Assembly (NCBI RefSeq): GCF_004341515.1
Contig: NZ_SLZF01000005.1
Coordinates: 434,001 to 498,000 of the forward strand
Origin: Allobosea sp. BK604
GTDB taxonomy: Bacteria; Pseudomonadota; Alphaproteobacteria; Rhizobiales; Beijerinckiaceae
Direction: 5' to 3'
Length of the DNA stretch: 64,000 nt
Shown: piece after piece, positions 1 to 9,510 of the stretch
How the letters are laid out: every line of letters begins with the position of its first letter
Numbering within the stretch: position 1 is the stretch's first letter
Program-made: the position numbers and the translations under genes
Notes under the pieces: generated by a model
The model's database searches: none
The model's input: the letters and a program-made list of their open reading frames with translations, nothing else
Told to the model about the DNA's origin: nothing

Positions 1-612
1 AAGCAAGACTCTCTGAAGGCCTTTGCGATCCGATCCTCGAGTGGCTTGATGATGTATTCGAGCGGGCACCACATCGGCACTATGTCTTTTGACATAATTC
101 AGAGTGGCCGAATTTCTGTCATGGACGCGCTTTTAGTCAGCTACCGAAATAGGCACTATGAATGCCAGTGCACAAAAATTCGGATATGCCGAAAAACTCG
201 TCACATACGTCAAAAAATGTCCATTTTCTACGCACTGTATCGAGTCTATCACGGCAATATTTCGTCTGAAACTTTTCGTAAACTTTAGAAAACTTTGCAC
301 TTATATCACTAATAACCCAGTCGAATATCGAATAAGCCAGATCATGCCACGCCTAAACTCCGAAAAGAGATACCTTCCCTATCTAAATCTCACTCGAATT
401 GACCTTCAACAGTTCCCGACTCAATTGCCCCAACGGAAATTCACCAATTATTAACCGATAGCCTGCGCGCATCGCCGCCATGATTAATCAATTCATACTA
501 GCACGCCTATATAGTGAAAAATCGAGCTTTCTAAATCGTAAAACCTCCCTATTCTCCGCCGCAGTGCAGCGTCACATGTAGACGAGTGCGTTCAGTGTAA
601 GAGGGCGGCGTT
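1..612. other. AT-rich non-coding region upstream of the cellulose operon
   Basis: No convincing gene is visible here; the short open frames have poor codon use and no Shine-Dalgarno sequence. The stretch is clearly more AT-rich than the rest of the window, which fits a regulatory region for the bcs operon or an older insertion. An imperfect inverted repeat lies at 90-121: TGACATAATTC on the left and GAATTTCTGTCA on the right, separated by about nine bases. It could bind a dimeric regulator. A ribosome site (AGAGGG) precedes bcsA at about 601-607. Confidence 0.5.
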
Positions 613-2925
613 ATGGGTAAATTTGCGATCCGCGGATTGTGGGTATTGATTGCAACAATATTCACCGTTTTCGTCACCCAACCCATCGGAATCAAATTAC
701 ACTTCATGCTGAGCCTGTCCGCATTGGCGGTCATGCTCGCAATTTCGACGTTACGACTGGCCGGAATCTGGCGACATATATTCCTCGCGCTCGCATCCAT
801 GTTGATCATCCGGTACATCTATTGGCGCGTTACGGAAACGATCCCGGATCCATCGCAACTTCTCGACTTCATTCCCGGCGTCATGCTGATCGCCGCGGAA
901 CTCTACTGCATCGGCATGCTGGGCCTCGGGCTCTTCGTCAACGCCCAGCCGGTCACGCGGCCTCAGGCGCCGCAGCTCAGCGACCAGGAGCTTCCGACGG
1001 TCGACGTCTTCGTGCCGTCCTATAATGAAGATCAGGATCTCGTCGCCGTCACGCTCGCGGCCGCCAAGGCGCTCGACTATCCCGGGGACAAGCTGACCGT
1101 CTATCTGCTCGACGATGGCGGCACGGACGAGAAGATCTATGCGGCCGACCCGGTGGCCGCAGCCAAGGCGGCCGCACGCCGCCGCTCCATGCAGACGCTC
1201 TGCGCGGAATTGGGCGTCCGCTACCTCACCCGCCAGCGCAACCTCCACGCCAAGGCTGGCAATCTGAATAACGGCCTCGCCAACTCGACCGGCGAGCTCG
1301 TGGTGGTCTTCGATGCGGACCATGTTCCGGCGCGGGAGTTCCTGCGCGAGACCATCGGCTTCTTCGGCCGCGAACCCAAGCTCTTCCTGGTCCAGACGCC
1401 GCATTTCTTCGTCAACCCCGATCCGCTCGAGCGGAACCTGTCGACCTTCGCGAAGATGCCGTCCGAGAACGAGATGTTCTACGGCGCGATCCAGAAGGGC
1501 CTCGACAGCTGGAACGCCGCGTTCTTCTGCGGCTCGGCCGCCGTCCTGCGCCGCACGGCGCTCGACGAGGTCGGTGGTTTCGCCGGCGTGACCATCACCG
1601 AGGATTGCGAGACCGCGCTCGAGCTGCATGCCCGCGGCTGGAAGAGCCTCTACGTGCAGAAGCCGCTGATCGCGGGCCTCCAGCCCGAGACCTTCGAAGC
1701 CTTCGTCGGCCAGCGCTCGCGCTGGGGCCAGGGCATGATGCAGATCTTCATGCTGAAGAATCCGCTGTTCAAGCGCGGGCTGAGCCTCGCCCAGAAGCTC
1801 TGCTACCTGTCGAGCAACCTGTTCTGGTGGTTCCCGTTCTCGCGGCTGATCTTCATGATCTCGCCGCTGTTCTTCATCCTGTTCAACCTGCAGATCTATG
1901 ACGCGTCGCCGCAGGACTTCGTCGCCTATACGCTGACCTATATCGCCGCGGTGCTGCTCACCCAGAACTACCTCTACGGCCGGCTGCGCTGGCCCTGGAT
2001 CTCCGAGCTCTACGAATACGTGCAGTCGGTCTATCTCGCCGGCGCGCTCGCCAGCGCATTCCTCAATCCGCGCGCGCCGAAATTCAACGTCACGCAAAAG
2101 GGGACTTCGCTCAGCGAAGACAACCTGTCCCGCCTGGCCCTGCCCTTCTACGTCATCTTCGGGGTACTGGTCGCGGCGACCATCTACACCGTTGCGCGCT
2201 ATGTCGCGGAGCCGGCCTCGCGGGATCTGCTGTTCGTCGTCGGCATCTGGAACATCTTCAACACGGTCCTCGCCGGGCTTGCGCTCGGTGTCGTCTCCGA
2301 GCGGCGCGAGCGCCGCAGCGTCCAGCGCCTCGCCACCAATCGCCGTGGTGAGCTGCTGGTCCAGGGCCAGCCTGTCCCGGTGCTGCTCATGGATGCCTCG
2401 ATCGGCGGCCTGAAGGTCAAGGTTGCGGATCTGGCCGGCCAGCCGCTCTCGCCGGGGCGCCACTCGGCCCTGATCCGCGTCCCCCGCAGCGATGGCGAGG
2501 GCGTGTTCGAAGCCCCGGTGACGATCTCCTCGGTCAGGACCGTCGAGGGCGCGCGCCTGCTCGGCCTGCGCTTCAGCGCGGTCGGCGGCGATCGCCACGG
2601 GCTCGTTGCGGATGTCGCCTATGGCGATCTCGCCGGGGTCCGGGCGATGCGGGCAGCGCGCCACCGGCAGCGCAACCTTGTCCTGGCGACGCTCGAGACC
2701 GCGATCTGGGGCATTCGGGAAACAGCGCGCGGCCTGTTCTTCGCGCTCTTCCGCCGCACGCCGACGCCGGCGGCCGTCGCCGATGTCGAGGCCCTGCCTC
2801 GCGTCCCGGCGCCCGTCAGTGCCGCCGAGCCAAGCGAAGACGCCGCGATCGCCAGCCCGCGCCACGAGCCCGGCCTACGTCTCGAGCCCAGGCTGCCGCA
2901 GGCCGGCGCGTTCAGCGCCGCCTGA
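613..2925 (+). CDS. bcsA: Cellulose synthase catalytic subunit BcsA
   Basis: Inner-membrane family 2 glycosyltransferase that polymerises UDP-glucose into beta-1,4-glucan and extrudes it through its own membrane channel. The 770 residues show the processive GT2 signature: DDG at 167-169, DAD at 234-236, TED at 329-331 and QRSRW starting at 366, plus the gating-loop motif FNVTQK at 491-496. A C-terminal PilZ domain carries the c-di-GMP-binding RxxxR (R568-R572) and DxSxxG (D594-G599). Hydrophobic segments flank the catalytic domain. The first gene of the operon; bcsB follows after 39 bases. Activity should depend on c-di-GMP, and a diguanylate cyclase gene closes the operon. Confidence 0.97.
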   Translation: MGKFAIRGLWVLIATIFTVFVTQPIGIKLHFMLSLSALAVMLAISTLRLAGIWRHIFLALASMLIIRYIYWRVTETIPDPSQLLDFIPGVMLIAAELYCIGMLGLGLFVNAQPVTRPQAPQLSDQELPTVDVFVPSYNEDQDLVAVTLAAAKALDYPGDKLTVYLLDDGGTDEKIYAADPVAAAKAAARRRSMQTLCAELGVRYLTRQRNLHAKAGNLNNGLANSTGELVVVFDADHVPAREFLRETIGFFGREPKLFLVQTPHFFVNPDPLERNLSTFAKMPSENEMFYGAIQKGLDSWNAAFFCGSAAVLRRTALDEVGGFAGVTITEDCETALELHARGWKSLYVQKPLIAGLQPETFEAFVGQRSRWGQGMMQIFMLKNPLFKRGLSLAQKLCYLSSNLFWWFPFSRLIFMISPLFFILFNLQIYDASPQDFVAYTLTYIAAVLLTQNYLYGRLRWPWISELYEYVQSVYLAGALASAFLNPRAPKFNVTQKGTSLSEDNLSRLALPFYVIFGVLVAATIYTVARYVAEPASRDLLFVVGIWNIFNTVLAGLALGVVSERRERRSVQRLATNRRGELLVQGQPVPVLLMDASIGGLKVKVADLAGQPLSPGRHSALIRVPRSDGEGVFEAPVTISSVRTVEGARLLGLRFSAVGGDRHGLVADVAYGDLAGVRAMRAARHRQRNLVLATLETAIWGIRETARGLFFALFRRTPTPAAVADVEALPRVPAPVSAAEPSEDAAIASPRHEPGLRLEPRLPQAGAFSAA

Positions 2926-2964
2926 GCCCTGCCTTCCCGCTCTCTGGAATCCACGGAGTCACAC

Positions 2965-5358
2965 ATGCGTACGATCAAACTGGCTCTGCTCGCCACAGTG
3001 GCGACGCTGAGCCTCGGAGCGGCTTGTCACGCCCAGAGCGATGCCAGCGCCAACCAGACCCGGACGCGGCTGTTCGCCGCCCCGCTCGGAAGCAAGCCCG
3101 CGGCCGACGCTCAGTTCCGCCCGCTCGCGGCCACCCCGGAAGTGCTGGTCCTGCGCGGCGAATATGCAAGCGACGAACGCGCCGTCTTCCTGTCCTCGGC
3201 CGAGGTCCTGCGGGCGACCGCCTTCCGCGTCGCCTTCTCGAACGCGGTCTCCAATCTGCCGGAGGGGTCACGCCTCGCCGTCCGGATCAACGATCAGACG
3301 ATCGGCGAGGTCCCGCTCGATGCGAGCTGGCAGAAGGGCAACGCGGTGATCGCGATCCCGCCCGGGGTCCTGGCCGCGGGTTTCAACTCGGTTCGCTTCG
3401 TCGCGACGCAACGCCACCGCGTCGACTGCAGCGTCGCCGCGACCTATGAACTCTGGACCGAGATCGCGACGGCCCAGAGCGGCTTCGTCGGGCTCAGCCC
3501 CGCGGCGCAGGTTCGCCGCCTGGCCGATCTGCCGGCGCTGGTCGGGACGGCGTCGGAAATGACTGAGATCCGGCTGCGGCTCGGCCCGGACTCCGACACC
3601 GCTGCGCTCGACCGCGCGATGCGCGCTGCGAATGCGCTGATCCTGAACAGCTTCATGCAGCGCCCGAAGATCGAGGCTGCCTCCGAGCCGGGCGAAGGCC
3701 CGGGTCTCGACCTCGTCATCGGCGGCGCCGCGCCGGCGAACAGCGTGCAGCTCGAACCCGATCTGGGGCTGTTCCTCGGCCATGATCCGTCTTCCCTGCG
3801 CAACAGCCTGACGATCCAGAACCTGCCGGGCATCCCGGTCGAGACGACCCTGGCGCGGCTCGAGGCCCGGGCCGCCGCGCGGATCCCGGTCGGCACCGCC
3901 GCCGGACGGCGCGCGCTCGCCAATACGATCGGCCGGCGCGCCGAGGGCGGCAGCACGCTGACCTTCGCCGATCTCGGACTGGACAGCCGCACGTTCGACG
4001 GGCGCTTCCTGCAGACCTCGGCGCGCTTCTCGCTGCCGCCGGACTTCTTCGCCGCGCCCTATGGCAACGCTTCGCTGACCCTCGACAGTTCGTTCATGGG
4101 CGAGGCCCGCGCCGGCAAACTGATCAATATCCGCGTCAACGACCAGATCGCGGCGGTCATCCCGATCAACCAGCGGGGCTCCGGCATCGCCGACCAGCGG
4201 CGCATCGACCTGCCGATCCAGATGTTCAAGCCGGGCTTCAACACGCTGACCTTCGAGGCGAATCTGGCCGGCAATACCAATGCCTGCGATGCCACGCTGC
4301 CGCGCAGCGACGCCTCGCGGCTCTTTGTCGGTGGCACCAGCAAGCTCAGCTTCGGGGCCCTGGCGCGGGTCGAGGTCTATCCCAACCTCTCGGCCACGCT
4401 CGGCCGCGGTTTCCCCTATAGCCGCGACGCGGCGCCGATCGCTGTCGCGGTCTCCGGCTCCGATGCGCGCTATCTCGACGGCGCCCTGACCTGGGTCGGA
4501 CGCATGACCTCGGCCAGCGGCACGCCGGTCTCTGCGAGTTTCCACTTCGGCCAGCTCGACGATGCCGAGACGGCCGGCCTGTTCTTCGGCCCGCCGTCGG
4601 AGGCGTCGCAGACCCTGGCGCGGACCGTGCAGCGCAATGGCGGCTCCGCGACTGCGAGCAATGCCGCCTCCCGACAGGCCGACCTGCGCCTCGCGGCCGC
4701 GCCCGGCGACCGGACCGTCCAGTCGGACGCCGCTCCCGCCCCGATGGGCGCGGGGCGCCGCCTCGAGAAGCAGCCGGCTGAGACGGCTGTACCGGTCGCC
4801 GCGGACAGCAGCGCGCTCGACAGCGTGCTGTCGAAATTCGGCATCGCCCAGCGCCTCGTCCATGGCGATCTCGGGGCCGTCACCTCCTGGCTCCAGGATT
4901 TCGGCCTCCTCGACAAGATCGATGCGCTCGACGGGAGCAAGGTCTCGGCCGCCTCGGCCGACGGGCTGCTGATCCTCCAGGATGTCGGCTCGCCGGCCGG
5001 CCTGTCGCTCTGGCGCTCGCTGTTCGACCGGGCGCATGGCCCGACGGTCAAGACGATGGTGCTGGCGGCCGATCCGGCACAGGTCGGCGACCTGATCGAC
5101 AAGGCGACCTCGACGCAGTTCTGGGGCCGAATCGCCGGCGAGGTCTCGGTCGTCAAGGCCGATGCCTGGGGACCGGTGAACGGCTTTTCGCGCCAACCGC
5201 TCTACCTCGCCTCCGAAGACGTCTCGCCGGCCAATATCCGGCTGTCGCTCGCCGGCTGGCTGTCCCTGAACCGGCACTACTATATCGGCGGCTTCGGCCT
5301 CCTGGCCGTGCTGCTGGCCCTGTCGACGGCAGCCGCCCTGAGGACGCGCCGGCCATGA
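2965..5358 (+). CDS. bcsB: Cellulose synthase periplasmic subunit BcsB
   Basis: Periplasmic, membrane-anchored partner of BcsA that guides the nascent glucan away from the membrane and is needed for BcsA activity. The 797-residue product has a signal peptide ending near CHAQS (about residue 25), a long mixed beta-rich periplasmic part with the family pattern around VDCSVAATYELWTE, and a C-terminal transmembrane helix (about residues 770-790) followed by a short basic tail. The start is supported by CGGAG six bases upstream. Its stop overlaps the bcsZ start (ATGA), indicating translational coupling. Confidence 0.95.
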   Translation: MRTIKLALLATVATLSLGAACHAQSDASANQTRTRLFAAPLGSKPAADAQFRPLAATPEVLVLRGEYASDERAVFLSSAEVLRATAFRVAFSNAVSNLPEGSRLAVRINDQTIGEVPLDASWQKGNAVIAIPPGVLAAGFNSVRFVATQRHRVDCSVAATYELWTEIATAQSGFVGLSPAAQVRRLADLPALVGTASEMTEIRLRLGPDSDTAALDRAMRAANALILNSFMQRPKIEAASEPGEGPGLDLVIGGAAPANSVQLEPDLGLFLGHDPSSLRNSLTIQNLPGIPVETTLARLEARAAARIPVGTAAGRRALANTIGRRAEGGSTLTFADLGLDSRTFDGRFLQTSARFSLPPDFFAAPYGNASLTLDSSFMGEARAGKLINIRVNDQIAAVIPINQRGSGIADQRRIDLPIQMFKPGFNTLTFEANLAGNTNACDATLPRSDASRLFVGGTSKLSFGALARVEVYPNLSATLGRGFPYSRDAAPIAVAVSGSDARYLDGALTWVGRMTSASGTPVSASFHFGQLDDAETAGLFFGPPSEASQTLARTVQRNGGSATASNAASRQADLRLAAAPGDRTVQSDAAPAPMGAGRRLEKQPAETAVPVAADSSALDSVLSKFGIAQRLVHGDLGAVTSWLQDFGLLDKIDALDGSKVSAASADGLLILQDVGSPAGLSLWRSLFDRAHGPTVKTMVLAADPAQVGDLIDKATSTQFWGRIAGEVSVVKADAWGPVNGFSRQPLYLASEDVSPANIRLSLAGWLSLNRHYYIGGFGLLAVLLALSTAAALRTRRP

Positions 5359-6482
5359 CTCCGCGTCGATCCATCGCACTCGCGCTGGCCGGCGGCATGG
5401 CCATGGCGAATGCTGCTGCCCTGGCCGCGCCGCAGGCGCCCCGCGAGGTCGTCGCGATGAGCGGAGCCGGCGCCACGTCGAAGCCTGCCGCCAGCCCGCG
5501 CGCCGCCGCCATGCTCGCGATGGCCTGGCCCGGCTACCGCCAGGCCTTCATCCAGCCGGAAGGCCGGGTGGTCGACACCGGCAATCACGGCATCTCCCAT
5601 TCCGAGGGCCAGGGCTATGCCATGGTGCTGGCCGTCGCGGCGCAGGACCGCGAGACCTTCGCCCGCCTCTGGGACTGGACCTCGCGCGAACTCTATATCC
5701 GCCCCGACGGCCTCGCCGCCTGGCGCTGGGATCCGGCGCAGACACCGCGCGTCACCGACCGCAACAATGCGAGCGACGGCGATCTGCTGATTGCCTGGGC
5801 GCTGGGCGAGGCCGGCCTGCGCTGGGACGTGCCGGAATACACGCAGGCCATGCACAAGATCACCGCGGCGCTGTTCAGCACCGTCGTGATCGAGAGCCGC
5901 GTCGGCCCTGTCCTGCTGCCCGGCGTCGAGGGCTTCGACGCCAAGAGCCAGCCGGACGGCCCGGTCGTCAACCTGTCCTACTGGATCTTCCCGGCGATCG
6001 ATCGCCTGGAGGTGCTGTCGCCGGCACAGGACTGGGCCGGGCTGAGGCGCTCGGGCCTGAGCCTGCTGCGCACGAGCCGCTTCGGCCCGTTGCGGATTCC
6101 GCCCGAATGGCTCGCGATCGGCGCCAGGCAGAGCCAGCCCGCCGCCAAGTTCGAACGGCGCTTCAGCTACAACGCCGTGCGCATTCCGCTCTATCTGGCC
6201 TGGTCGTCACGCGCGCCGGCCGATCAACTGCGGCCGTTCGTGACCATGTGGAACGCGGCGCAGGATATCGGGCCTTTCATCATCGACATCGATGACGGCA
6301 AGGCGAGCGGAAGTTTCGACGCGCCCGGTTACCGCATGATCTTCGCCCTGGCGCAGTGCATCTCCTCGGCAAAGCCCGTTCCCTACGCTTTGGCGACCGG
6401 AAAGAACGATCTCTACTACCCCGCAACACTGTCATTGCTGAGCATGCTCGCCATCAGCGAAAGGAGGCCGCTATGTCTTTGA
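5355..6482 (+). CDS. bcsZ: Periplasmic endo-1,4-beta-glucanase BcsZ (GH8)
   Basis: Cellulase of glycoside hydrolase family 8 that trims cellulose during export. It is 375 residues with an N-terminal signal-like segment rich in Ala. The catalytic acid motif SEGQGY is present (E84). At the place where many bacterial BcsZ enzymes have the base aspartate in a YDAxR motif, this protein reads SYNAVR (N273). This may mean a different GH8 subfamily, in which another acid acts as base, or reduced activity. Starts inside bcsB (4-base overlap) and overlaps the next gene by 10 bases. Confidence 0.93.
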   Translation: MTPRRSIALALAGGMAMANAAALAAPQAPREVVAMSGAGATSKPAASPRAAAMLAMAWPGYRQAFIQPEGRVVDTGNHGISHSEGQGYAMVLAVAAQDRETFARLWDWTSRELYIRPDGLAAWRWDPAQTPRVTDRNNASDGDLLIAWALGEAGLRWDVPEYTQAMHKITAALFSTVVIESRVGPVLLPGVEGFDAKSQPDGPVVNLSYWIFPAIDRLEVLSPAQDWAGLRRSGLSLLRTSRFGPLRIPPEWLAIGARQSQPAAKFERRFSYNAVRIPLYLAWSSRAPADQLRPFVTMWNAAQDIGPFIIDIDDGKASGSFDAPGYRMIFALAQCISSAKPVPYALATGKNDLYYPATLSLLSMLAISERRPLCL

Positions 6483-8290
6483 AATCGACTCTCATGTTGA
6501 CGGCCGTTGCCTTCGGCTATTTCGGCCTCGCCTCGGCCCAGAACGCGCCGATGAAGCTCGACCTGCCCCAGCAGCAAGAGCCCTCCTCCGCATCGGCGAG
6601 ACCCGCCCTGGCCCCGCGCGAGACGACGCCGGCTGCCCCGCCGCGCAAGGAAGCCGGCCTGAAGCTGCAGCGTCCCGCGGCCGAAGCGCCGGCCGAGGCG
6701 ATGGCGCCGGCGGGCAAGGCCGTCGACGAGAGCGCGCTGCGCTTCTACGCCTCGCAGGGCGACACGGCCCGCGTCGCGGCCGAGATCCGGCGGCTGAAGA
6801 CCCTGCACGCCTCCTGGCAGCCACCGGAGGACCTGTTCACGGGGAGCACGGTCGCCATCGACGAGCAGCCGCTCTGGGCGCTCTTCGCCGCCGGCCGCTA
6901 CGAGGACCTGCGCGAGCAGGTCGCGACGCTGCAGCTCGAGCATCCCGGCTACGTCCCGTCGGCCGACCTCTCCGGCAAGGTGCTGATCGCCGAGCAGCGC
7001 CAGCTGATCGTCGCCGCGTCCAACGCCCGTGACTGGGAGCAGGTCATCGCGCTCGCGACCGAGAACCAGGACCTGCTGGTCTGCCGCGAGATCGACGTGC
7101 TCTGGCGCGTCGCCGAGGCCTTCGCCTCCTCGGATGATGCCGACCGCGCGATCGAGGCCTACCGTTACATCCTGACCAATTGCGACAATCCCAAGGAGCG
7201 GCTCGCGACCGTGCAGAAGGCTTCGGTCGCCTTGCCGGTCAAGTCGGTCGGGGAGCTGATCGCCATGGGCAAGCGCCGCGTCGGCGGCGGCAGCGAGTTC
7301 GATGCGGTCAGGCTCGATCTCATCCGCCGCAGCATCGGCGAGGTCGCCAGCGGCAAGAGCGACGATCTGCCGGGTGACCGCGACGTCAAGCTCATCGAGG
7401 CCTCGGCGCGACGCGGCAACGCCGACGATGCCGGCCTCCTCGGCTGGTACGCCTATCAGCGCAAGGAGTTCGGCGCGGCACGCGATTGGTTCGCGCTGGC
7501 CTCGAAGGCGTCCAAGGATCCCAAGCATCTCGAGGGCATGATCCTCGCGACGCGCAACCTCGGCGAGATCGCCGAAGCGGAGAAGCTGGCCTATGACGGC
7601 CGCAATGCCGGCTCGCCGATCCGCAAGGCCTATATCGAGATCGTCGCCAGCGAGATAACCGGCCCCCGGGCGACCAAGCTCTTGCCGGACCGCCAGGCGC
7701 GCATCGAGGAGGTCACATCGGCGGAGCAATCCGCGCTCGGGGCGCAGGCTCTCGGCTGGTCCCTCTACAACAACGCCCAGTTCGCCCCGGCTCGTGCCTG
7801 GTTCGAGCGCTCGGTCGCCTGGGCTCCGAGCGAGGAGGCGGTGACAGGCCTGGCCGTTGCGGCGCAGCACCTCGGCGAGCGCAAGCTCGCGGCCGAGACG
7901 ATCGCCAAATACCGCGAGCAATATCCGATGGTCGCCGCGCTGGCGAAGCTGCAGGACCACGCTCCGTCATCGCCGGGCGCCGGCCGCAAGATCGCCGGCC
8001 GCAGCAAGGGCGGCGGCCAGGCCGGCTACATCAAGCAGACGATCGCGCTCTACGAGGCCGGCAAATACCGCGAGGCGGCGGCCATCCTCGACAAGCATGA
8101 GGGCAGGATGCCGGTCGGCATGAACGAGCTGCGCGGCTGGGCTCACCTCAACGCGCAGGACTATCGCGAGGCCAGCCGGATCTTCTCCGAGATCCAGAAG
8201 AAGACCCCGACCAAGACCGCCTCGCACGGCCAGTTCCTGAGCGAGATCGGCACCAGGGGCAATCCGCACCGCTGGTGGGACGCCAACTGA
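6473..8290 (+). CDS. Periplasmic TPR-like protein of the cellulose operon (BcsC-like, no barrel)
   Basis: A 605-residue exported protein: signal peptide over residues 1-22, an Ala/Pro-rich stretch, then helical repeats of TPR or Sel1 type, best seen around the GWYAYQRKEFGAARDWFALA segment and again near the C-terminus. Position in the operon matches BcsC, but enteric BcsC is about 1,150 residues and ends in an outer-membrane barrel that is absent here. It probably organises the periplasmic export path. I chose the ATG at 6473 because AAAGGAGG lies just before it; a longer open frame upstream would only extend into bcsZ. Confidence 0.75.
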   Translation: MSLKSTLMLTAVAFGYFGLASAQNAPMKLDLPQQQEPSSASARPALAPRETTPAAPPRKEAGLKLQRPAAEAPAEAMAPAGKAVDESALRFYASQGDTARVAAEIRRLKTLHASWQPPEDLFTGSTVAIDEQPLWALFAAGRYEDLREQVATLQLEHPGYVPSADLSGKVLIAEQRQLIVAASNARDWEQVIALATENQDLLVCREIDVLWRVAEAFASSDDADRAIEAYRYILTNCDNPKERLATVQKASVALPVKSVGELIAMGKRRVGGGSEFDAVRLDLIRRSIGEVASGKSDDLPGDRDVKLIEASARRGNADDAGLLGWYAYQRKEFGAARDWFALASKASKDPKHLEGMILATRNLGEIAEAEKLAYDGRNAGSPIRKAYIEIVASEITGPRATKLLPDRQARIEEVTSAEQSALGAQALGWSLYNNAQFAPARAWFERSVAWAPSEEAVTGLAVAAQHLGERKLAAETIAKYREQYPMVAALAKLQDHAPSSPGAGRKIAGRSKGGGQAGYIKQTIALYEAGKYREAAAILDKHEGRMPVGMNELRGWAHLNAQDYREASRIFSEIQKKTPTKTASHGQFLSEIGTRGNPHRWWDAN

Positions 8291-8301
8291 CCGCCGCGCG
8301 A

Positions 8302-8418
8302 GACTTACTGCGACCCAAGACTTGCCGCGGCAGGGACTTGCCGCGGCCAGGACCTGCCACGGCCAGACCTGCCGCGACCCGAGACCTGCCGCGGCCCAAG
8401 ACCTATCGACAGCCCGAG
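8302..8418 (+). repeat. Seven degenerate 15-18 bp tandem repeats
   Basis: Units resembling ACCTGCCGCGGCCCAAG follow one another from 8302 to 8418, between the TPR gene and the diguanylate cyclase gene. The last, most diverged unit runs into the ribosome-binding region of the cyclase. No reading frame across them looks coding. They may be a slippage-prone spacer or affect read-through into the cyclase gene. Confidence 0.7.
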
Positions 8419-8426
8419 AGCTCCTC

Positions 8427-9077
8427 ATGTCCACGCCCTGGAAACTGACGCTTTCCCAAAAGAAGCGGATCAAGAACCTCGCCTCTGCCGCGCGGCCCCG
8501 GCCAGCGCTGCAGCAACTCCAGGCTCGGCGCGTCGAGAAGCTGGAAAAATCGCTGAAGCAGGCGGAGGCTGCGCTGCAGCGCATGCGCGCTCTCGCCTAT
8601 CTCGACGATCTCTGCCAGATCCACAACCGGCGGGCCTTCAACGAGGAGCTGAACAAAGTGACCGATCTGGCGTGGCGCTATGGCCATGTCGCGAGCGTGG
8701 TCATCTTCGACGTCAATCGCTTCAAGGAGGTCAATGACAGCTATGGCCACGCAATCGGCGACCTGGCGCTGATCGCGGTGGCCCAGGCGATCAGGTCCAG
8801 CGTCCGCGCTTCGGATTTCTCCGCACGGATCGGCGGCGACGAATTCGCGATCATTCTCCATCACATCGACGAAGCCGACGCCCAGGCGAAGGCGGACGAG
8901 ATCTGTTCGCTGATCGCAAGCACGCAGATCGACACCGGCGCCGGCATCATCGGCGTGACCGCCTCGGCGGGCCTCTCGAGAATCCGGCGAGCTGGCGCCG
9001 ACCAGGCGTTCGCGGCGGCCGACAACGCGATGCTCCGGCAAAAGCGCGCGTCCAGGACGATCTATTGCTTCTCCTGA
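8427..9077 (+). CDS. Diguanylate cyclase (GGDEF domain)
   Basis: Makes c-di-GMP from two GTP. The 216-residue protein has a short basic, coiled-coil-like N-terminus (about 1-55) with no recognisable sensor or membrane segment, then a GGDEF domain with the intact active-site motif RIGGDEF. The inhibitory site RxxD (RASD) sits the canonical five residues before GGDEF, so product inhibition is expected. As the last gene after bcsA-bcsB-bcsZ it likely feeds the PilZ domain of BcsA locally. The ATG at 8427 was chosen over an in-frame extension through the tandem repeats. Confidence 0.92.
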   Translation: MSTPWKLTLSQKKRIKNLASAARPRPALQQLQARRVEKLEKSLKQAEAALQRMRALAYLDDLCQIHNRRAFNEELNKVTDLAWRYGHVASVVIFDVNRFKEVNDSYGHAIGDLALIAVAQAIRSSVRASDFSARIGGDEFAIILHHIDEADAQAKADEICSLIASTQIDTGAGIIGVTASAGLSRIRRAGADQAFAAADNAMLRQKRASRTIYCFS

Positions 9078-9107
9078 TTTGTGGAGCGTCCCGAGATCCG
9101 GGCGTGC

Positions 9108-9338
9108 CTAGGGTCTGTTGCGTCGACCTGCCCAGCGCCATCCCAGCCACCCGCCGATGCAGCCGAAGATCAAGCCGCCAATCGGTCCGAGCTGGAAAAC
9201 GGCGCCCATAGCGAAGGCACCTTCAAATTGGGAGACGCCCGTGAGTTCGCCGATCGTCAGAGCTGCCGCGGCGGTGAGCACCCAGCCCAGCACCAGTCCC
9301 AGCAAGGCGGCAAGAAAGCAGATCAGAACCTTCATCAT
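9108..9338 (-). CDS. Small membrane protein, unknown function
   Basis: A 76-residue protein with two strongly hydrophobic segments: about residues 3-28, and a Gly-rich one over 45-68 with a GxxxG-like pattern. The tail is basic (WRWAGRRNRP), so the C-terminus is probably cytoplasmic. No family recognised. A GTG three codons upstream is an alternative start. It stands alone, convergent with the diguanylate cyclase. Confidence 0.55.
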   Translation of the reverse strand: MMKVLICFLAALLGLVLGWVLTAAAALTIGELTGVSQFEGAFAMGAVFQLGPIGGLIFGCIGGWLGWRWAGRRNRP

Positions 9339-9510
9339 CCGGCCCACTACCTGTCAGGATTCAGTCCGCAACAGTCATGCAGCACGGGCGACCCGGCGGG
9401 AAGTTCCGGCGAGTCGGCGCCGTTCCCGGGCCGGTCCTTCGACCGCGGCAACGTCCCCCGCCAGCAGGCCAGGCTCAAGGCCTCCTACGCGTTCCGACTG
9501 CCTCGGCCTG

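Noticed and set aside
751-2865. Long minus-strand open frame over bcsA
   Set aside because: Arg/Asp/Gly-rich translation typical of a GC-rich shadow; bcsA on the other strand has all family motifs. The same holds for similar frames opposite bcsB, the TPR gene, cofGH and the autotransporter.
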